Source: Leishmania mexicana MHOM/GT/2001/U1103 (lineage: Eukaryota > Euglenozoa > Kinetoplastea > Trypanosomatida > Trypanosomatidae). Taken from it: a DNA stretch of 64,000 bases. The position numbers and the translations under genes were made by a program. Position 1 is the first letter of the stretch, and every line of letters starts with the position of its first letter. The notes under the pieces were generated by a model. That model had not been told where the DNA came from and ran no database searches. It worked only from the letters and a program-made list of their open reading frames with translations. This document shows positions 29,759 to 41,457 of this stretch, piece by piece. Location of the stretch: NCBI RefSeq assembly GCF_000234665.1, contig NC_018324.1, forward strand, positions 2,044,428 through 2,108,427. The letters run 5' to 3'.

Positions 29759-31327
29759 CTACCATTGGAATCGCGAGCTCGCGGCCTTCACAATGTCTTC
29801 CGCAATTGCCATGGACGCGGTGGCTGCCGGACTCGGCGCGTTGCGAACGTTCAGGATGAGCGGCTTTGAGATGCTAGATGTTTCAAGGGTCGTGCCAGAG
29901 CGCGGCGCATCTTTGACCGCCTCTAGCATCATCTTCTTGTCCATCGTCGCCGGCACCGTCACACGCGGTCGTGCAAACTCCATCGCGAGATCCATGCTGA
30001 GAGTGCCGTCCTCCGCCACGCCGACGGCCATGACGCCGCAGTAGCTGTCCACAATGTCCTTCGCCTCGATGGAGGGAATCAGCTTCTGTGCCTCGCGAAG
30101 GAACTGCCGCTTGCTGATGTCCATGTAGTACGTCTGGAAGAGGACATCGAAATTGGAGACGAGACTCACCCAGCCGCCCTTGCTAAAGGCGCAGTTGAAG
30201 CAGTACTCAAGGTCGATCGCGTAAGGGGTGTAGCCGTAGCGATCCAGCGCCAGCGCAGAGCCTGGCCCAACGATCACCTGGCGTCCACGGCGTACATCCA
30301 CGGTCGGCGTGAAATGCACACCGACGCTCAAGCCTTTGCGGTTATCGGGACACGGGTACACGTGCATGTGCACCATGTTGCGGCGCTCCGGCGTCAGCTG
30401 GTAGTACCGCCCGCGAAAGCCATATGTCTGCACCACACGCTTGCCCAGCCACTCCACAATGCCACCAGAGTGCTTCGCCACCACGTCGCTGTCGAGGCCG
30501 CAACAAGTGATGATGTTCTTTGCCAAAATGGTCTTCTCCGGCCCCAGGTGGTTCTTCTCGCGGCCGCGGATGAGTACCATCTCCTCCGCGCCTGCACCCT
30601 TCGATTTGGTTACCGACACGCCCACGAAGTCCTGAGCATCGAATTGGAACTGCGTGGCGAAGTTGTTCTTGGCGTGGGCCGTCATCTCCCGAAGCATGCA
30701 GCGTGTGACTTCCGAAAAGTCAATGATGCCCGAAACTGGGGACCACAATGCAGAGACACCGGTCACCAGTGGCTCCTTCTTTTTGATGGCTTCCTCGCCT
30801 TCAAGGATCTCGAGCCCCTTGACGCCGTTCGCAACACCCCAGTCGTACATGCGCTGCACGGTTGGGCGCTGGCTGTCCTCCATGGCGACGATAATCTTGC
30901 CGCACAGCTCATAGGGAAGCTTGTTCTTCTTGCAGTAGTCGATGATCAGACTGTGGCCGCGGGGGCACAAGCGCGCCATGGCGGAGCCGGGTGGGTAGAA
31001 CATGCCGGCGTGGAGGCAGCCGCTGTTGTGGCCGGACTGGTGCTGCGCCACATCGGCCTCGCGCTCGATGAGGATGACGCGCTTTCTGGGGTACTTTTGC
31101 CGTATCTCGCGTGCCGTGGCGACGCCAACGATGCCGCCACCGACGATGGCGACGTCGTAAATATCGCGGCGGTCGTCCTTGGAGAAGGTGATGAGCGAGT
31201 GCGCGGTGCTGGCGTCGTCGGTGGCCATGCTGCCGTACTCGCGGCGGTAGTAGACGGCGCCAGCGAGCCCGCACACGACGGCAACCTGGCTCATGCCAGA
31301 GAAGACCTTGCCAACTACAGATGCCAT
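29759..31327 (-). CDS. L2HGDH: L-2-hydroxyglutarate dehydrogenase, mitochondrial FAD enzyme
   Basis: 522 residues from the ATG at 31327; the upstream open frame has no ATG. The enzyme oxidises L-2-hydroxyglutarate, a side product of malate and lactate dehydrogenases, to 2-oxoglutarate and passes electrons to ubiquinone. Evidence: Rossmann FAD site YDVAIVGGGIVGVATAREI (57-75), IEREADVAQHQSGHNSG (87-103), in which the HNSG is family-typical, LHAGMFYPPGSAMARLC (105-121), and a later substrate-domain segment VHFTPTVDVRRGRQVIVGP. A hydrophobic stretch at about 12-27 (MSQVAVVCGLAGAVYY) may anchor it in the inner membrane or act as targeting signal. Glycerol-3-phosphate dehydrogenase was considered but the HNSG/HAGMFYPPGS motifs favour L2HGDH. 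Confidence 0.92.
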   Translation of the reverse strand: MASVVGKVFSGMSQVAVVCGLAGAVYYRREYGSMATDDASTAHSLITFSKDDRRDIYDVAIVGGGIVGVATAREIRQKYPRKRVILIEREADVAQHQSGHNSGCLHAGMFYPPGSAMARLCPRGHSLIIDYCKKNKLPYELCGKIIVAMEDSQRPTVQRMYDWGVANGVKGLEILEGEEAIKKKEPLVTGVSALWSPVSGIIDFSEVTRCMLREMTAHAKNNFATQFQFDAQDFVGVSVTKSKGAGAEEMVLIRGREKNHLGPEKTILAKNIITCCGLDSDVVAKHSGGIVEWLGKRVVQTYGFRGRYYQLTPERRNMVHMHVYPCPDNRKGLSVGVHFTPTVDVRRGRQVIVGPGSALALDRYGYTPYAIDLEYCFNCAFSKGGWVSLVSNFDVLFQTYYMDISKRQFLREAQKLIPSIEAKDIVDSYCGVMAVGVAEDGTLSMDLAMEFARPRVTVPATMDKKMMLEAVKDAPRSGTTLETSSISKPLILNVRNAPSPAATASMAIAEDIVKAASSRFQW

Positions 31328-32368
31328 GGTGATTGCAGCGCGAGGTGGTGATGCAGCCACCGTTCAGCACACCCAAGGAAAAAAAAGGCAGAGAACAAGA
31401 AGAGAAAGGGGTCGACACAGAACAAGGTAAACGAAAAAAAGGAATGATGGCCACCCCTCAGTAACGGGCAAACCTCGACGGCGAAAGAAGAAAGGGAGGG
31501 AGAGGGGGAGGGGAAGGGTTGCGTGGGCAACAAGAGCTCAACATACACCAAGCGAGGAAGAACCCGCAACGCGATGTATCACTGAGCGTACGGCGTGTGT
31601 TTGTCGGTTGACCTGGTGAGATGTATGGAGGAGGAAGGTGGCGAGGGCGTTTTGCGAACGGAGCAGCGGAACAAACAAGAAAAGGTTGGCGTAGCGGTTG
31701 GAAGAGAGGGCTTTGGAGCCACAGCAAGGAGATGGCGGTGTCGAAGAGGTGTGGAGCAGGCCAGCGTCTCTGAGGTGTTCAGAGTGTGTGTGTGTAGGGC
31801 GGGGGTTGGCGGGAAAGGCGGCGAGCGAGAGAGTAAAGGACATACAAGGAGCGATAACACAATTTGTGGGGCAAGAACAGTGGGGAGTCGAGGTGGTGGC
31901 GGAAGTGTGCGTGTGTGTGTATGCGTCTTGCCAACGCGTACAGAACAAAAGACGCTTCCGTCCTCTTCCTTTCGTGCTTTTATTTCTGATCTTTTCCGAT
32001 GTCGCACATTTGTCGTCTTTCCGCAACTCAGTTCCGCGGGCGTGGGCAGAATTTTACCGTGTTCATGTTGACGCTTCTTAGCGGTCTGTGTTAACGTACT
32101 TCTCCCCGTCACCGAGCTTGTACGAGCTCGCCGCTGGCAACCAGACCGACGCGAGACCCCCCTCCCCCTCCCTCCCTATACTGTTTTGGCATGCAGGAGA
32201 AAACGGCGGGATGTAAGGAGGGCGGAAAGAACGGAGAGAAGGCAACCCAGAGAGGGAAAGGGGATCCACGCAGCACTCGGCGTCATCCTCCGCTGTGTGA
32301 GTCACGATGAAAGCACCGCGGCTGACGGAAATGCAGCGGCAGCCTTACACCGTGATTTCTCTTTTCCT
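31328..32368. other. Intergenic region between the 965-residue gene and L2HGDH
   Basis: About 1 kb, no supported gene. A short (TG)n lies near 31789-31797 and 31907-31921. Sense-strand pyrimidine tracts at 31375-31440 could serve the L2HGDH acceptor. Confidence 0.55.
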
Positions 32369-35266
32369 TCACAACTCGACGTGGCTGCGCCGGCTGAGCG
32401 CGTCAAGCGCGCGAGTCGTTGTTTCGTCCAGCATACCCATAGTCTGGAAGCACATCACAAGTTGACGCTCCACGGCGTTGCGCTGGGTGGCGGGGAGGAT
32501 GCTGAGAGAGTGCCAGAGTTGCCGATCATGAAAGACCAGCTCTTGCAGCAGACGAGCGAGTACTTGCACCAACTTCTGCACTGGTAGTGAGGAAGAGTGT
32601 GTGCGAGCGGTGGCGCTGCGAGTGGAGACACTCTCGTCGTGCTCCGCGTATTCTAGAACGCCTGCTGCGAGGCTGACTAAACCGTCGGCCGTGATTCGGC
32701 TGTCTATCAAGGCAGTCTCACGCTCCGCGACGGCGACATCTGACGCTGCTTTCCTTCCGCTCGTGACGCGAGCGCGCCGCATCGCCGTAGACTCATGCTG
32801 CCGCAGCTTCTCCAGGCTCTGGAGGCGCTGTGCCAAAGCCCCGTTCACCATCACCAACACGTGTTCGGTAAAGGTTGCCCAGATGACGGACTCGGTCTTT
32901 GCCGCATGCGAAAGGCGCGAACGACCAGCACCGCCCACGAGCTGCTGCGCCCTCCGTGCACGAATGAGCGGGTACAGCAGTGTAGCAGCATCCCATAAGA
33001 TGGCTAGTTCCTGCAAAGAGAGCGTACTTGGTTGGTCAGGAGTTGTTTGGAGCGCACCCGAGATGAGCAGAGCCTCGGCAAGAAAGAGGCATCCTGTCAC
33101 CGGAGTATCGAAAGCCTCGGCGGACAACGCTCGCTGCTGCATTACGTGACTGCTGTGTGCGTGGCTCGCGCACAGTTGAATCAGTCGAACAAGTTCATTC
33201 GGTGGCAGAGATTCAGCAAATGCACCCAGTTGCTGCACATGAACCTCGGAGATGTGCTGCGCACGGAGTGCCGCTGCAAGCTGTCGCTGCTGCAGTCGCG
33301 CCTGCTGCACAATGGTACCCAGTACGTAGCCCTCTGCGCCTCGGCGGCCGTGTTGCACGTATAGCTTCATGCGGTGCGGACGCGTGGCAAATGCCAAGAG
33401 GGAAGACTGTCGTGCCTTCTCCCTCAATATGCGACTCGTCTTGGTTCGCAGTTCAGGGAACATGTCGCGCAGCAGCTGCGACAGCAAGAGCGCGGCATCT
33501 GCGTCACCGACGGGAAGTAGGCGGAGTCTGTGCAGCTGAACCGCAAGCCGTGCGGCGTCCGCAGGTTGAAGGCGCCCAGGCGTCGTCGCCACCGCTATCG
33601 GCTCGCTAGAGAGACGCACGCTTTGCTCAGTGACGAGGTGTGTCTTCACCTGACGCCCCACCATTGTTATGGCGTCCTCAAGGCAGTGGAGAGCGTGCTG
33701 CAGCGACTTGGCGGCTTGCGTGCTGTCTGCAAGCGATGGCGTCTGCTGGGGCGACAAAACTAGCACACAAGAGGCCAATCGCTGCAGCGTTACACAGAGA
33801 TCGACTAGTTCCGCTGCGCAGCCGAGACGCAGCAGCGCAGGCACGTCCATCTCTGGCAAAACGAGACTATGGAGGGCGAGCGTCTGCGAGGCGAGCGGAA
33901 TCACATGCGCCGTGTGAGGTGGAATCCATCGCATGGACGCCACTCTGCCCGGCCGCCGTTTGCGCTTGGTGCTGTTCGAGGCGGAGTCATGGGCGCGTGG
34001 CGCGCTTGCCGCAGGTGCGACGTCGGCGGCAGCAGAGCCAGGGGCTTGCAGGGATTCCTGCAGCATGGAAAAGAGTGCATCTTCTTGGTTGCTGCCCGGA
34101 GCTGTATCGACACTAGAGCGGTCCTTGGAATCGCGCGCACCGTCGCCGGCTTCGACTGACGTGTCCGCCGCCGCCGCGCGGAGCGCGGCATCTCCGTCGA
34201 GGCTACAGATGTCTACTTTCCGTTTGCGGGACTGCCACGACCGCGACGGCATCGACACGACGAAGCGGGGCGCGTGCCGGCTGAAGCATCCCCCCTCCAC
34301 GTAGTCGCGCAACACCCCCAACGAGAGGCGCGTGAATGCGAGGCACATGAGAAGCAGTCGCGTGGCCTGAGGTGCCGTCAGCGACGACTCACTACTAGTC
34401 GCCGCCACCGCACGCTTGTGCTCTACGACAGCCGCCGTCCACACAGTTTTCCTCAGCAGCAGTTCCCAGAGGCGTGCCGAGACAAACGAGCGGGCGAGCA
34501 GCGAGGCGCGCAGAAGCGACTCATCCTCCTTAGCGGCGCGGCAGCGTTCCTGCAGCATGTTGGCTGTTCCCCGAAGGAGCGCGACACTGTCTTCACTGCG
34601 CACGTCGTTCTGCTTTCCACTCTTCCAATTGCGGCGGCGCAGCTGCGGTGCGAGCTCCTCCTGAAACTTCCGCCACTTGTCGTCCGCTGCGGCGCACCTG
34701 CGCTGCGCTGTCCTCTCTTTCCTCCGCAGAACTTGTCGACGCGCCTCTTCGACCGAGTGGAGAAGCTTCAAAAGGAGAGCAACAGCATCGAGGTGCTGGC
34801 GCGACGCTGCAGGTGAGGACTGCACAATCGATAGAGTTTTGCTCTTCTCGGGCTGCAATACAGGTGCTGAAGAAGGGGTGGAGACATCGGCGCTGCTAGC
34901 CGGCGGTGATGAAGCCGAGCCGGCAATGGTGCCAGGCGCTGCGCCTCGCTGTGCTTCCCGTTGTTGCTGGCGGCATTCCAGCTTCCACCAGCTGCGTTCC
35001 ACCAGTGAGACAGAAAGTGGAATGCGTCGAAGCAGCAGCTGGTTTTGAGCAGCCGCACATCCGGACAAGGTGTGGTGGTGCACTGAAGCGGGCGAGCGCA
35101 CTCGTTGCTGGCTGGCCGAGATTCGGAGCCCTGCTTCATTTTCCACAACGTTTGGCGCGCTGCATGCAGACGCGAGGAGGCGCCGTGAACGTGCTTCGTC
35201 AGTCTGCACGCGACTCAAGCGCCGTGTGAGGTGCGCAAGCTCACCAACGCGTTTTGAAAACTCCAT
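32369..35266 (-). CDS. Large helical hypothetical protein
   Basis: 965 residues, ATG at 35266 (MEFSKRVGELAHL). I do not recognise a family. The sequence is Leu/Ala/Arg/Gln-rich and almost all helical, with repeated leucine-rich helical pairs (LVRLIQLCASHAHSSH, LLMCLAFTRLSLGVLRDYV, LVDLCVTLQRLASCVLVL), which suggests an alpha-solenoid. A Ser/Ala-rich low-complexity region (about 365-440) holds a basic patch KRKRRPGR that could act as a nuclear signal. No membrane segment or signal peptide. Helical repeats of this sort occur in mitochondrial RNA-binding proteins of kinetoplastids, but no RAP or PPR motif is clear, so function is left open. Codon use matches neighbouring genes. Confidence 0.85.
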   Translation of the reverse strand: MEFSKRVGELAHLTRRLSRVQTDEARSRRLLASACSAPNVVENEAGLRISASQQRVRSPASVHHHTLSGCAAAQNQLLLRRIPLSVSLVERSWWKLECRQQQREAQRGAAPGTIAGSASSPPASSADVSTPSSAPVLQPEKSKTLSIVQSSPAASRQHLDAVALLLKLLHSVEEARRQVLRRKERTAQRRCAAADDKWRKFQEELAPQLRRRNWKSGKQNDVRSEDSVALLRGTANMLQERCRAAKEDESLLRASLLARSFVSARLWELLLRKTVWTAAVVEHKRAVAATSSESSLTAPQATRLLLMCLAFTRLSLGVLRDYVEGGCFSRHAPRFVVSMPSRSWQSRKRKVDICSLDGDAALRAAAADTSVEAGDGARDSKDRSSVDTAPGSNQEDALFSMLQESLQAPGSAAADVAPAASAPRAHDSASNSTKRKRRPGRVASMRWIPPHTAHVIPLASQTLALHSLVLPEMDVPALLRLGCAAELVDLCVTLQRLASCVLVLSPQQTPSLADSTQAAKSLQHALHCLEDAITMVGRQVKTHLVTEQSVRLSSEPIAVATTPGRLQPADAARLAVQLHRLRLLPVGDADAALLLSQLLRDMFPELRTKTSRILREKARQSSLLAFATRPHRMKLYVQHGRRGAEGYVLGTIVQQARLQQRQLAAALRAQHISEVHVQQLGAFAESLPPNELVRLIQLCASHAHSSHVMQQRALSAEAFDTPVTGCLFLAEALLISGALQTTPDQPSTLSLQELAILWDAATLLYPLIRARRAQQLVGGAGRSRLSHAAKTESVIWATFTEHVLVMVNGALAQRLQSLEKLRQHESTAMRRARVTSGRKAASDVAVAERETALIDSRITADGLVSLAAGVLEYAEHDESVSTRSATARTHSSSLPVQKLVQVLARLLQELVFHDRQLWHSLSILPATQRNAVERQLVMCFQTMGMLDETTTRALDALSRRSHVEL

Positions 35267-35647
35267 CTGTTGCGCGAGTGTGCAGTTCAGGGAAGAGTAT
35301 GATGAGGGCCAGGAGACGGAAGAGCGACATGGCAGAGGGAGGTAAGGAGGTCAGATGTGATGGTATATGTGTCGATGCCTGTGTGTGAGCCTGTGATGCG
35401 CCTGCGGTGGTACGCGGAGGTGGCTTGCACCAGAGGGCCCCACGCATTTCATGCGCCTCGTGAAACGAGTGATCACGCTGGATGGACAGATTGGATGCCG
35501 CATCGTCGTCACGGGGATAGAGAAACAGAGATGAGGCGCTGCTCAGTCATGTCGCTCGCTTGTTTTTTTTTTTTCTGTTTTACTCTCGAGAAAAAAACAT
35601 CTTTTTTTCCGCTTTGCCTCCACTATCCATGCAACGCTGTGTGACCG

Positions 35648-35679
35648 TCTCTCTCTCTCTCTCTCTCGCCCCCCCCCCC
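35648..35679. repeat. (TC)10 microsatellite followed by a C run
   Basis: TC dinucleotides at 35648-35667 pass into about ten consecutive C, just upstream of the 965-residue gene in the direction of transcription. Confidence 0.85.
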
Positions 35680-37180
35680 ACCACACACCCTCCCTCTTCT
35701 CGTTGTCCACTCTACCGTCTACTTTAGGAGAGCGGTTCGGAAGAAGGAGGCAGGAGGGGGGAGGGGGCGGGGGAAGATCTCGAGGACGGAGGACAGGCAA
35801 GTCTGCCCACAGAGATGAGAGACAGAAGGAGTAGTTAAGAGATACCAGACGAGTACCAAAGCCAAGGACGAAGAAAAGAACAAAAGAAGAAGGGAGAGAG
35901 AAGGAAAAAAAAATAAGAGAACAAAAGCGAAACAGGAAACAGAGATCTGAACTGGACAAGAATCGTAACGACGGCAGCAACGGCCCACCTGAGCCGCCAC
36001 TCCATCATTTCTTCTTTTTTTTCTTCGTCGGTGAGAGGAGAGAGAGAGAAGGGTGGAGGAAGGATGGGGAAGGGGGACGCGTGCAGTACATACGAAAGGA
36101 GGGATACCGAAAGGTAGGAGGAACACTATAACACATGCGCACAACACCAGCAAAACACGGCAAATAAAAGGACGACATCCGAAAGGCAACATTGTTTGAG
36201 AAGGAAAAAAAACAAAACGAAACGAAAATGAGAGGAATATAAACAATAGAAAAGGGCGGCAAAGGATGAGGGGGAGGGGGAGGGGTGTTCAGATCGAACA
36301 CGACCAGACGCAGGCAAGCGATCGGGTGCTTGGGGTAAAGAGATAGAGAGAAAAACAGAGAGGTGGAAGCCGAAAAAATAATAGTAATAATAACCAGGAA
36401 AAGTGCAGATGCCTACACAGACACACGGAGCCGTGTACGTAAAAGCCTCCGTGACAACAGAAAGGCCGAGGAGGAATGGTCGTTTCATTTTCGTATATTT
36501 ACCGGTTTTCCTCATTCTTTGCTGTCGCTTTTTTTTTCGCCCTCACTTGCTCTTCAGGTTGTCGAGGACGTGAAGTCGAGAATCAAATAGAAATGCAACA
36601 ACAAATAACGACAACGGCAAGTTCGATGGAATGGCCGTGGTGAGAGGGTATGCAATCAGACACATACATAGAAAATACAAGCTGTGAGGCGAAAAGGAGA
36701 GGCGGCGGACGAAGTTGTTATCTCGCCACCGCATTTCGACTTAATATCACAGAGGAAAGAAAGAAGGCCTCATCCACAAATGATCGAGAGCGGCATTCTC
36801 CTCCGTTGTGCGCGCGCGCTTGTCTTCGCGATGAAACGCACGGTTTTGGCGAACGAGACGGTGTACATCAAGAAAACGTTACATATCTCGCAACCATCAA
36901 AAGTGGATGTGTAAATATCTCACAGTCCATGTTCGCCTTTCATGACCTTCTGCACCAAGTACCCCGTACGCCACCGCCGCTTCTCCAACGGCTGTTTAGT
37001 CGCACGAATAACTGTGACAGTGCAACAAGAACGTGGATGTAAATCCAATTCTGAAGAAGCGAGACAGCAAGAAAAAAAAGGAAGAAGGAGGGGAAGGGGA
37101 GGGGAAGAGAAGAGAACAAGAGTGAAGCAGGAAAAAAAAGCGAGGTCCACATCAGCCGCCTTTCGGCATTTTCGACTTTC

Positions 37181-37823
37181 GACGTGCCAATCCCACCACA
37201 CACACGCCAGCAAAAAAAAAGTATACACGCCTCCGCAACCACAGCGCCACAGCCCTCTGGCCGCAACATCTCCCGGTCGCCGAGAACGAATCGCGCCATG
37301 CGTCCAACAGCATCTGCCCACCCCTTCCTCGGCTACGTGCTGCGCGGTCGGCGTCGGAGGGCTCTGCTCGAGGGCGGTGGCGGTGGCGTCCGCCCTGCGG
37401 GGTTACAGGGGGTGGGGGCCGGGCGCGTGCCGGATGAGCTCCGAGGAACAAGTCGGCCAGCCTCCGGTGAGAGCCCTTCCGAGCCCCGGCAACCTGGTCG
37501 TGCGCCATGCTTCTCCCTCCACGTTCGGGTCCGGAGGACTCGAGGGCGCTGATTCGGGGCTCTCCCTCGCCATGCTCCCGGCACACGTGCCCTCCACATC
37601 GGCGCACCGGGTCGGGCGCAGGAGACGCCGCATGCTCTGCGCACACATGCGCCGTGGCGTCGCGATGCGTATGGTCCCCTTCGCGCCCTTTTTCGTCCCT
37701 CACTCTTGCGCATCGGACAACCGCATGCCTTGCCTGGATGCGGTACACCCAGGCACAGCTGTGCATGGCAGCGCCTGCGCACCGTGTGCTCGCCTTTTGT
37801 CGGAGATGGTGGTGGGGGAGGTC
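37181..37823 (-). repeat. Family A interspersed repeat, copy A3 (SIDER-like)
   Basis: Core as in A1/A2/A4 with no visible change over most of ~575 bp. The lower-coordinate edge carries GCCAGCAAAAAAAAAGTATAC and the upper edge CTTTTGTCGGAGATGG then GGTGGGGGAGGTC; both are shared only with A4. On the mRNA strand it ends GTGGGATTGGCACGTCG followed by AAAGTCG. It lies 3.6 kb after the PSP1 stop. Confidence 0.88.
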
Positions 37824-40800
37824 TTTGGGGCCGCTTCAGCACGATACCACTGTCTGGGCGACTCGTTGTCTGTAGCTTCCACTTCTGTCTCTTGCAAAAG
37901 AGGAAGGGAAACCAAAAGGCACAAGAGTAAAGGGCGCACGCGAGCCCCATGAACCTTTTCTTTTGTGGCTTGTGTTTCGTTGCCTGCCTCTTGTTTTGTG
38001 CATGTATTTGCGTGAAGTTGCGGGTTCGTCTCTGAAGGAGGTGAGAAGCGCCGTCTGTGTACCTCGTCCCCTGCATTCATCACTTCCTCGTGACCACTTT
38101 CACGACTGACAAAGGAGATGGGTCGAAGTTATTCGTTTTCCCTCCTACGCACAGGCTTACACACACAAGCAGAAAGTCAAAAAAAAAAGAATCGAGCCAC
38201 CTGTGAGGGAGAAGGTAACGTAAAGACGGAGAGAGGAGGAAGCGGTAGGAGGTAAGGGGAAAAAGGGAGGAAAGAAAGAGGGCACAAAGGCACCTGCCCA
38301 GTTTTCCTTTTGTGTCTCTCTTCTTCCTTTTTTTTGGTATGGTGTGTGTGTGGGGGGTGGGTGGGTGCAGCAATGGCGAGGAGACAACAGCTTGTGCTTT
38401 CTACGGTGGCATCACACGCGCTGCAAAGAGTGTGGGTGCGTGTTGTAAAAGGAGAAAAGAACAGGAAGAGGAGGGGCGACAAAGCAATGGAGGTGGCGCT
38501 AAGCAAAAACCCATTAACACACATACACACGCACCACACAAGCGCAAAACACCGAAAAGAAAAAAGTAATATGGCGTTTCCGCTCGGTTGGTCGCACACA
38601 GACAAAAAAAGAAAACCCAAGAAGAGAGGTAGGTGGTTGATGCCTTGGATCGTCCCTCGTGATCACAGCATTTTTTTGTTTGATGCGTCCAAAACGCGGA
38701 CATCACGGGACAAGACGCGTAGAGAAACAAACACGAGTATACGGCAAGGAGTAAACCATCACTGGAAGGGGAAACAGGTAAGACTGACGGCACAAAAGAA
38801 AAAGAAGAGTAATGGTAGGAGGCACTGAGAAGCGATAAGGACTGCTTACGGGAAATACCTGCGACGCACGCCGCAAAAGGAGGGAGGGAGGGAGGGGGCC
38901 GACCAAAGAAACCAAAAACCCGATCAAGCCCGGGTATCGAGGAACGCTTCGGTGCATTGAATGACGGGAGGTGAGGAGGGCATCATGCAAAGACGAAATT
39001 CCACAACGAGAGGTCGTCATTTGCCGTGACGGACACTAGACCCGCACTCACAACGTGTGGTGAAGGCTGCCAAGTCCATCGCTCTCGCCTCTCATTTTCG
39101 CCTCCTCTGCGTCAGCTCTTGATGTTCTCGTTCTTGCTGGTACTGCTCGTGCATGAAGTACAAATCTGGCAGTTCATTCTCAGAGGCACAGCACCCGGAA
39201 GGAAGAAGCAAAAAGAGAAAAGAGGGACGAGCGCGAAAGGTGGAGGAGCGGAGAGCCGTCGAGGGACGAGCGAAAACACACACACACACACGAATTGGCA
39301 CGCAGATGCTATCTTCTCCCGTGCTTCCTGGTGCCGACATGTTGCGTGGTGGTACAACACCTTTTCGTTTTCACCTCCTCAATTGTTCTGCCTCTCTCTC
39401 TTTTTGTTTGTGCGCCGGTAATCCAGTCATGAACCGTTTTTTTTTGGTGCGGTCTGCTGATGCGAGAAGGTCTTCTTGTGTACACCCCCATCAGCCCATT
39501 TCTCTCGTCTTTGGCACCTTCTCAGCTCTTTTTTTCTCTGCTTGCTTCCTTTGGCAGTTGTGCAGCGTGATGTCCTTCGTTTTCTTTTTCCTGTGTCCCC
39601 TCGGTTTCTCCCGCTCAGGGGAGTGGGTGGGTGGCCGGACAGAGGCAGAGACAGACTCAGGGAAGTGTCGGAGAGGGATGGCGCAGAGATAGAAAAGGGT
39701 GAAAAAAGAAAAAGAACAGAAAAATCATCGATATCGACGATAGCAAAGTCCCACAGGTGGTTTTCAAAACGGAAGCGATAATTAAGAGTGTAAAAAAAAG
39801 GGCAGCTCACATACCCACATGTCTACATAAACACATCGACGTGTTCATTGGGAAACAAAAAAATGCCGACAACATCATCGCACTGCCAAAGGACGAAAAC
39901 GGGAGTGCGGAAAGCACAACAACAACAATCAACAGAGACAAAACGCGGGTGCGATGATGACGACACACCAGCAGCCCTTTGTCTGTTCCCTACCCTGCTG
40001 CTATGCGCAGGGACCATACCAGTGGAAAAAACCACAAGGTGCCGGTTGGATCAGAAGAACAAAGGAAAAAAGGAGAAGTACCCACACACACACTGGATGA
40101 GGAACATATAGAGGGTGATGGACTAGAGAGTGGAGACCCAAACCCTCCAAAAACAACCAAACGTACAGACACACCAGCAAGAGCAAAGACGAAAGGCAAA
40201 GACAGACACACACGCACACAAGAAGCCGAAAAGGAAAAAAAAAGAGTGAACAGAGAGAAGGAAAACAAAACAAACAAACGTAAAGCTAGTCACACACACA
40301 CACACACATACAGACAAGTAGAAAAAAACACAAGAAAATACGGAATAGCACATGCAGATGATCCTTTCTGCTGTGGTTATCGTCTTTTCGTCACCGTGTC
40401 CATTCTACAACAAACAAGTCAAGAACACGCATACATCGGGTGTGAGCAAAGATACTAAAGAGAACATCGAAAACAAACAAGAGAGATAAACAACAACGCA
40501 AAAAAAGAGATGCGCAAGCAACGTTCTTTTCTTTTCGTTGGACACCGTCAACGTAGCATCGGCCTCCTCACCATTCACTGCTACTCCACGGCAAAATGCA
40601 TCGCGTTCGGCCGCTCTTCGCACGAGCCGTTTCTTTGTTTTTTTTTCGTTTTTTTTTCAGCGAAGCAGAAAATGGAAAACACGAAAACGTTCGCTCTCCT
40701 TCATGATTTTTGTTTTGCCGGTGCTCAGAAAATGTGTCTACTACAGCTTTGCGCACAGTGCATGCGCGTGACCTTTTTTTCCGCTGAGGGTTCCCAGCCG

Positions 40801-41457
40801 CCGCGATGCAAGCGCGTCGCGCCACGAGTAACACGAAAGAAAAGGTTGGGGGTGGGGGAGGGAGCTGAACAGTGATGTGAAGACTGGAAGCATGCTGAAC
40901 GAGAGAAACAAAGGCATGGCAAAACATGCATACTGTCTTTAAAAGCGGAAGAAAAAAAAAGGGCGAGATGTGGCGTACGACAAAAGAAGGAGCGCTGTAC
41001 TTTGCTGGTAAGAGAGGGTGGGGGCCGGGGGGGGTGGAAGCAGCGGGAGAGGGGGGAAGGTGTGGTGGTGGAACGGAAAGAGCGAAAGCAGGCAGTACCA
41101 GAGATTCTGCAAGCAAGTGCTGGATGAATGAAGAGCACAACAAGAAAAGGAGGAACACATGGAGGTCTGGTTGAGGAGTGCTGGACTCGGGCCGCGTTGG
41201 TTAGTGTGTGCTGGGTGCACGCGGGGGGTGGTGCTTGCTCAAAAAAGTGAAAGCGATCTACAGAGCTCATGTCCTTTTTTTTCCGGTGCAGCTCCACCGC
41301 CCCTTTCCCAACGGTCTCAAGAGGGGGTGTGGTGTGGAGGTGACGTGGAGTGTTTTGCGTGCTGCATCACCTCTTTGTCCCGGATGCCAAAGCAAACAAC
41401 AACAAAAAAAGAAGAACCACCACCACCACACTGCAGAGGAAAACGTACATACGCATG

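Larger units (their letters stand above)
35267..41457. other. 6.2-kb gene-free region downstream of the PSP1 gene
   Basis: No supported gene on either strand. The plus strand is mostly purine-rich, so the transcript strand is C/U-rich, with local inversions at about 39.0-39.7 kb and 40.6-40.7 kb. It holds (TC)n plus a C run at 35648-35679, (AC)n at about 40294-40309, many A/T homopolymers and the family A copy at 37181-37823. It must contain the PSP1 3' UTR and the 5' UTR of the 965-residue gene. Confidence 0.7.

Noticed and set aside
36942..37952. 336-codon plus-strand frame running through repeat A3
   Set aside because: Composite of A-rich spacer and the repeat; low-complexity Lys/Arg/Glu start and no counterpart at the other repeat copies beyond the repeat itself.
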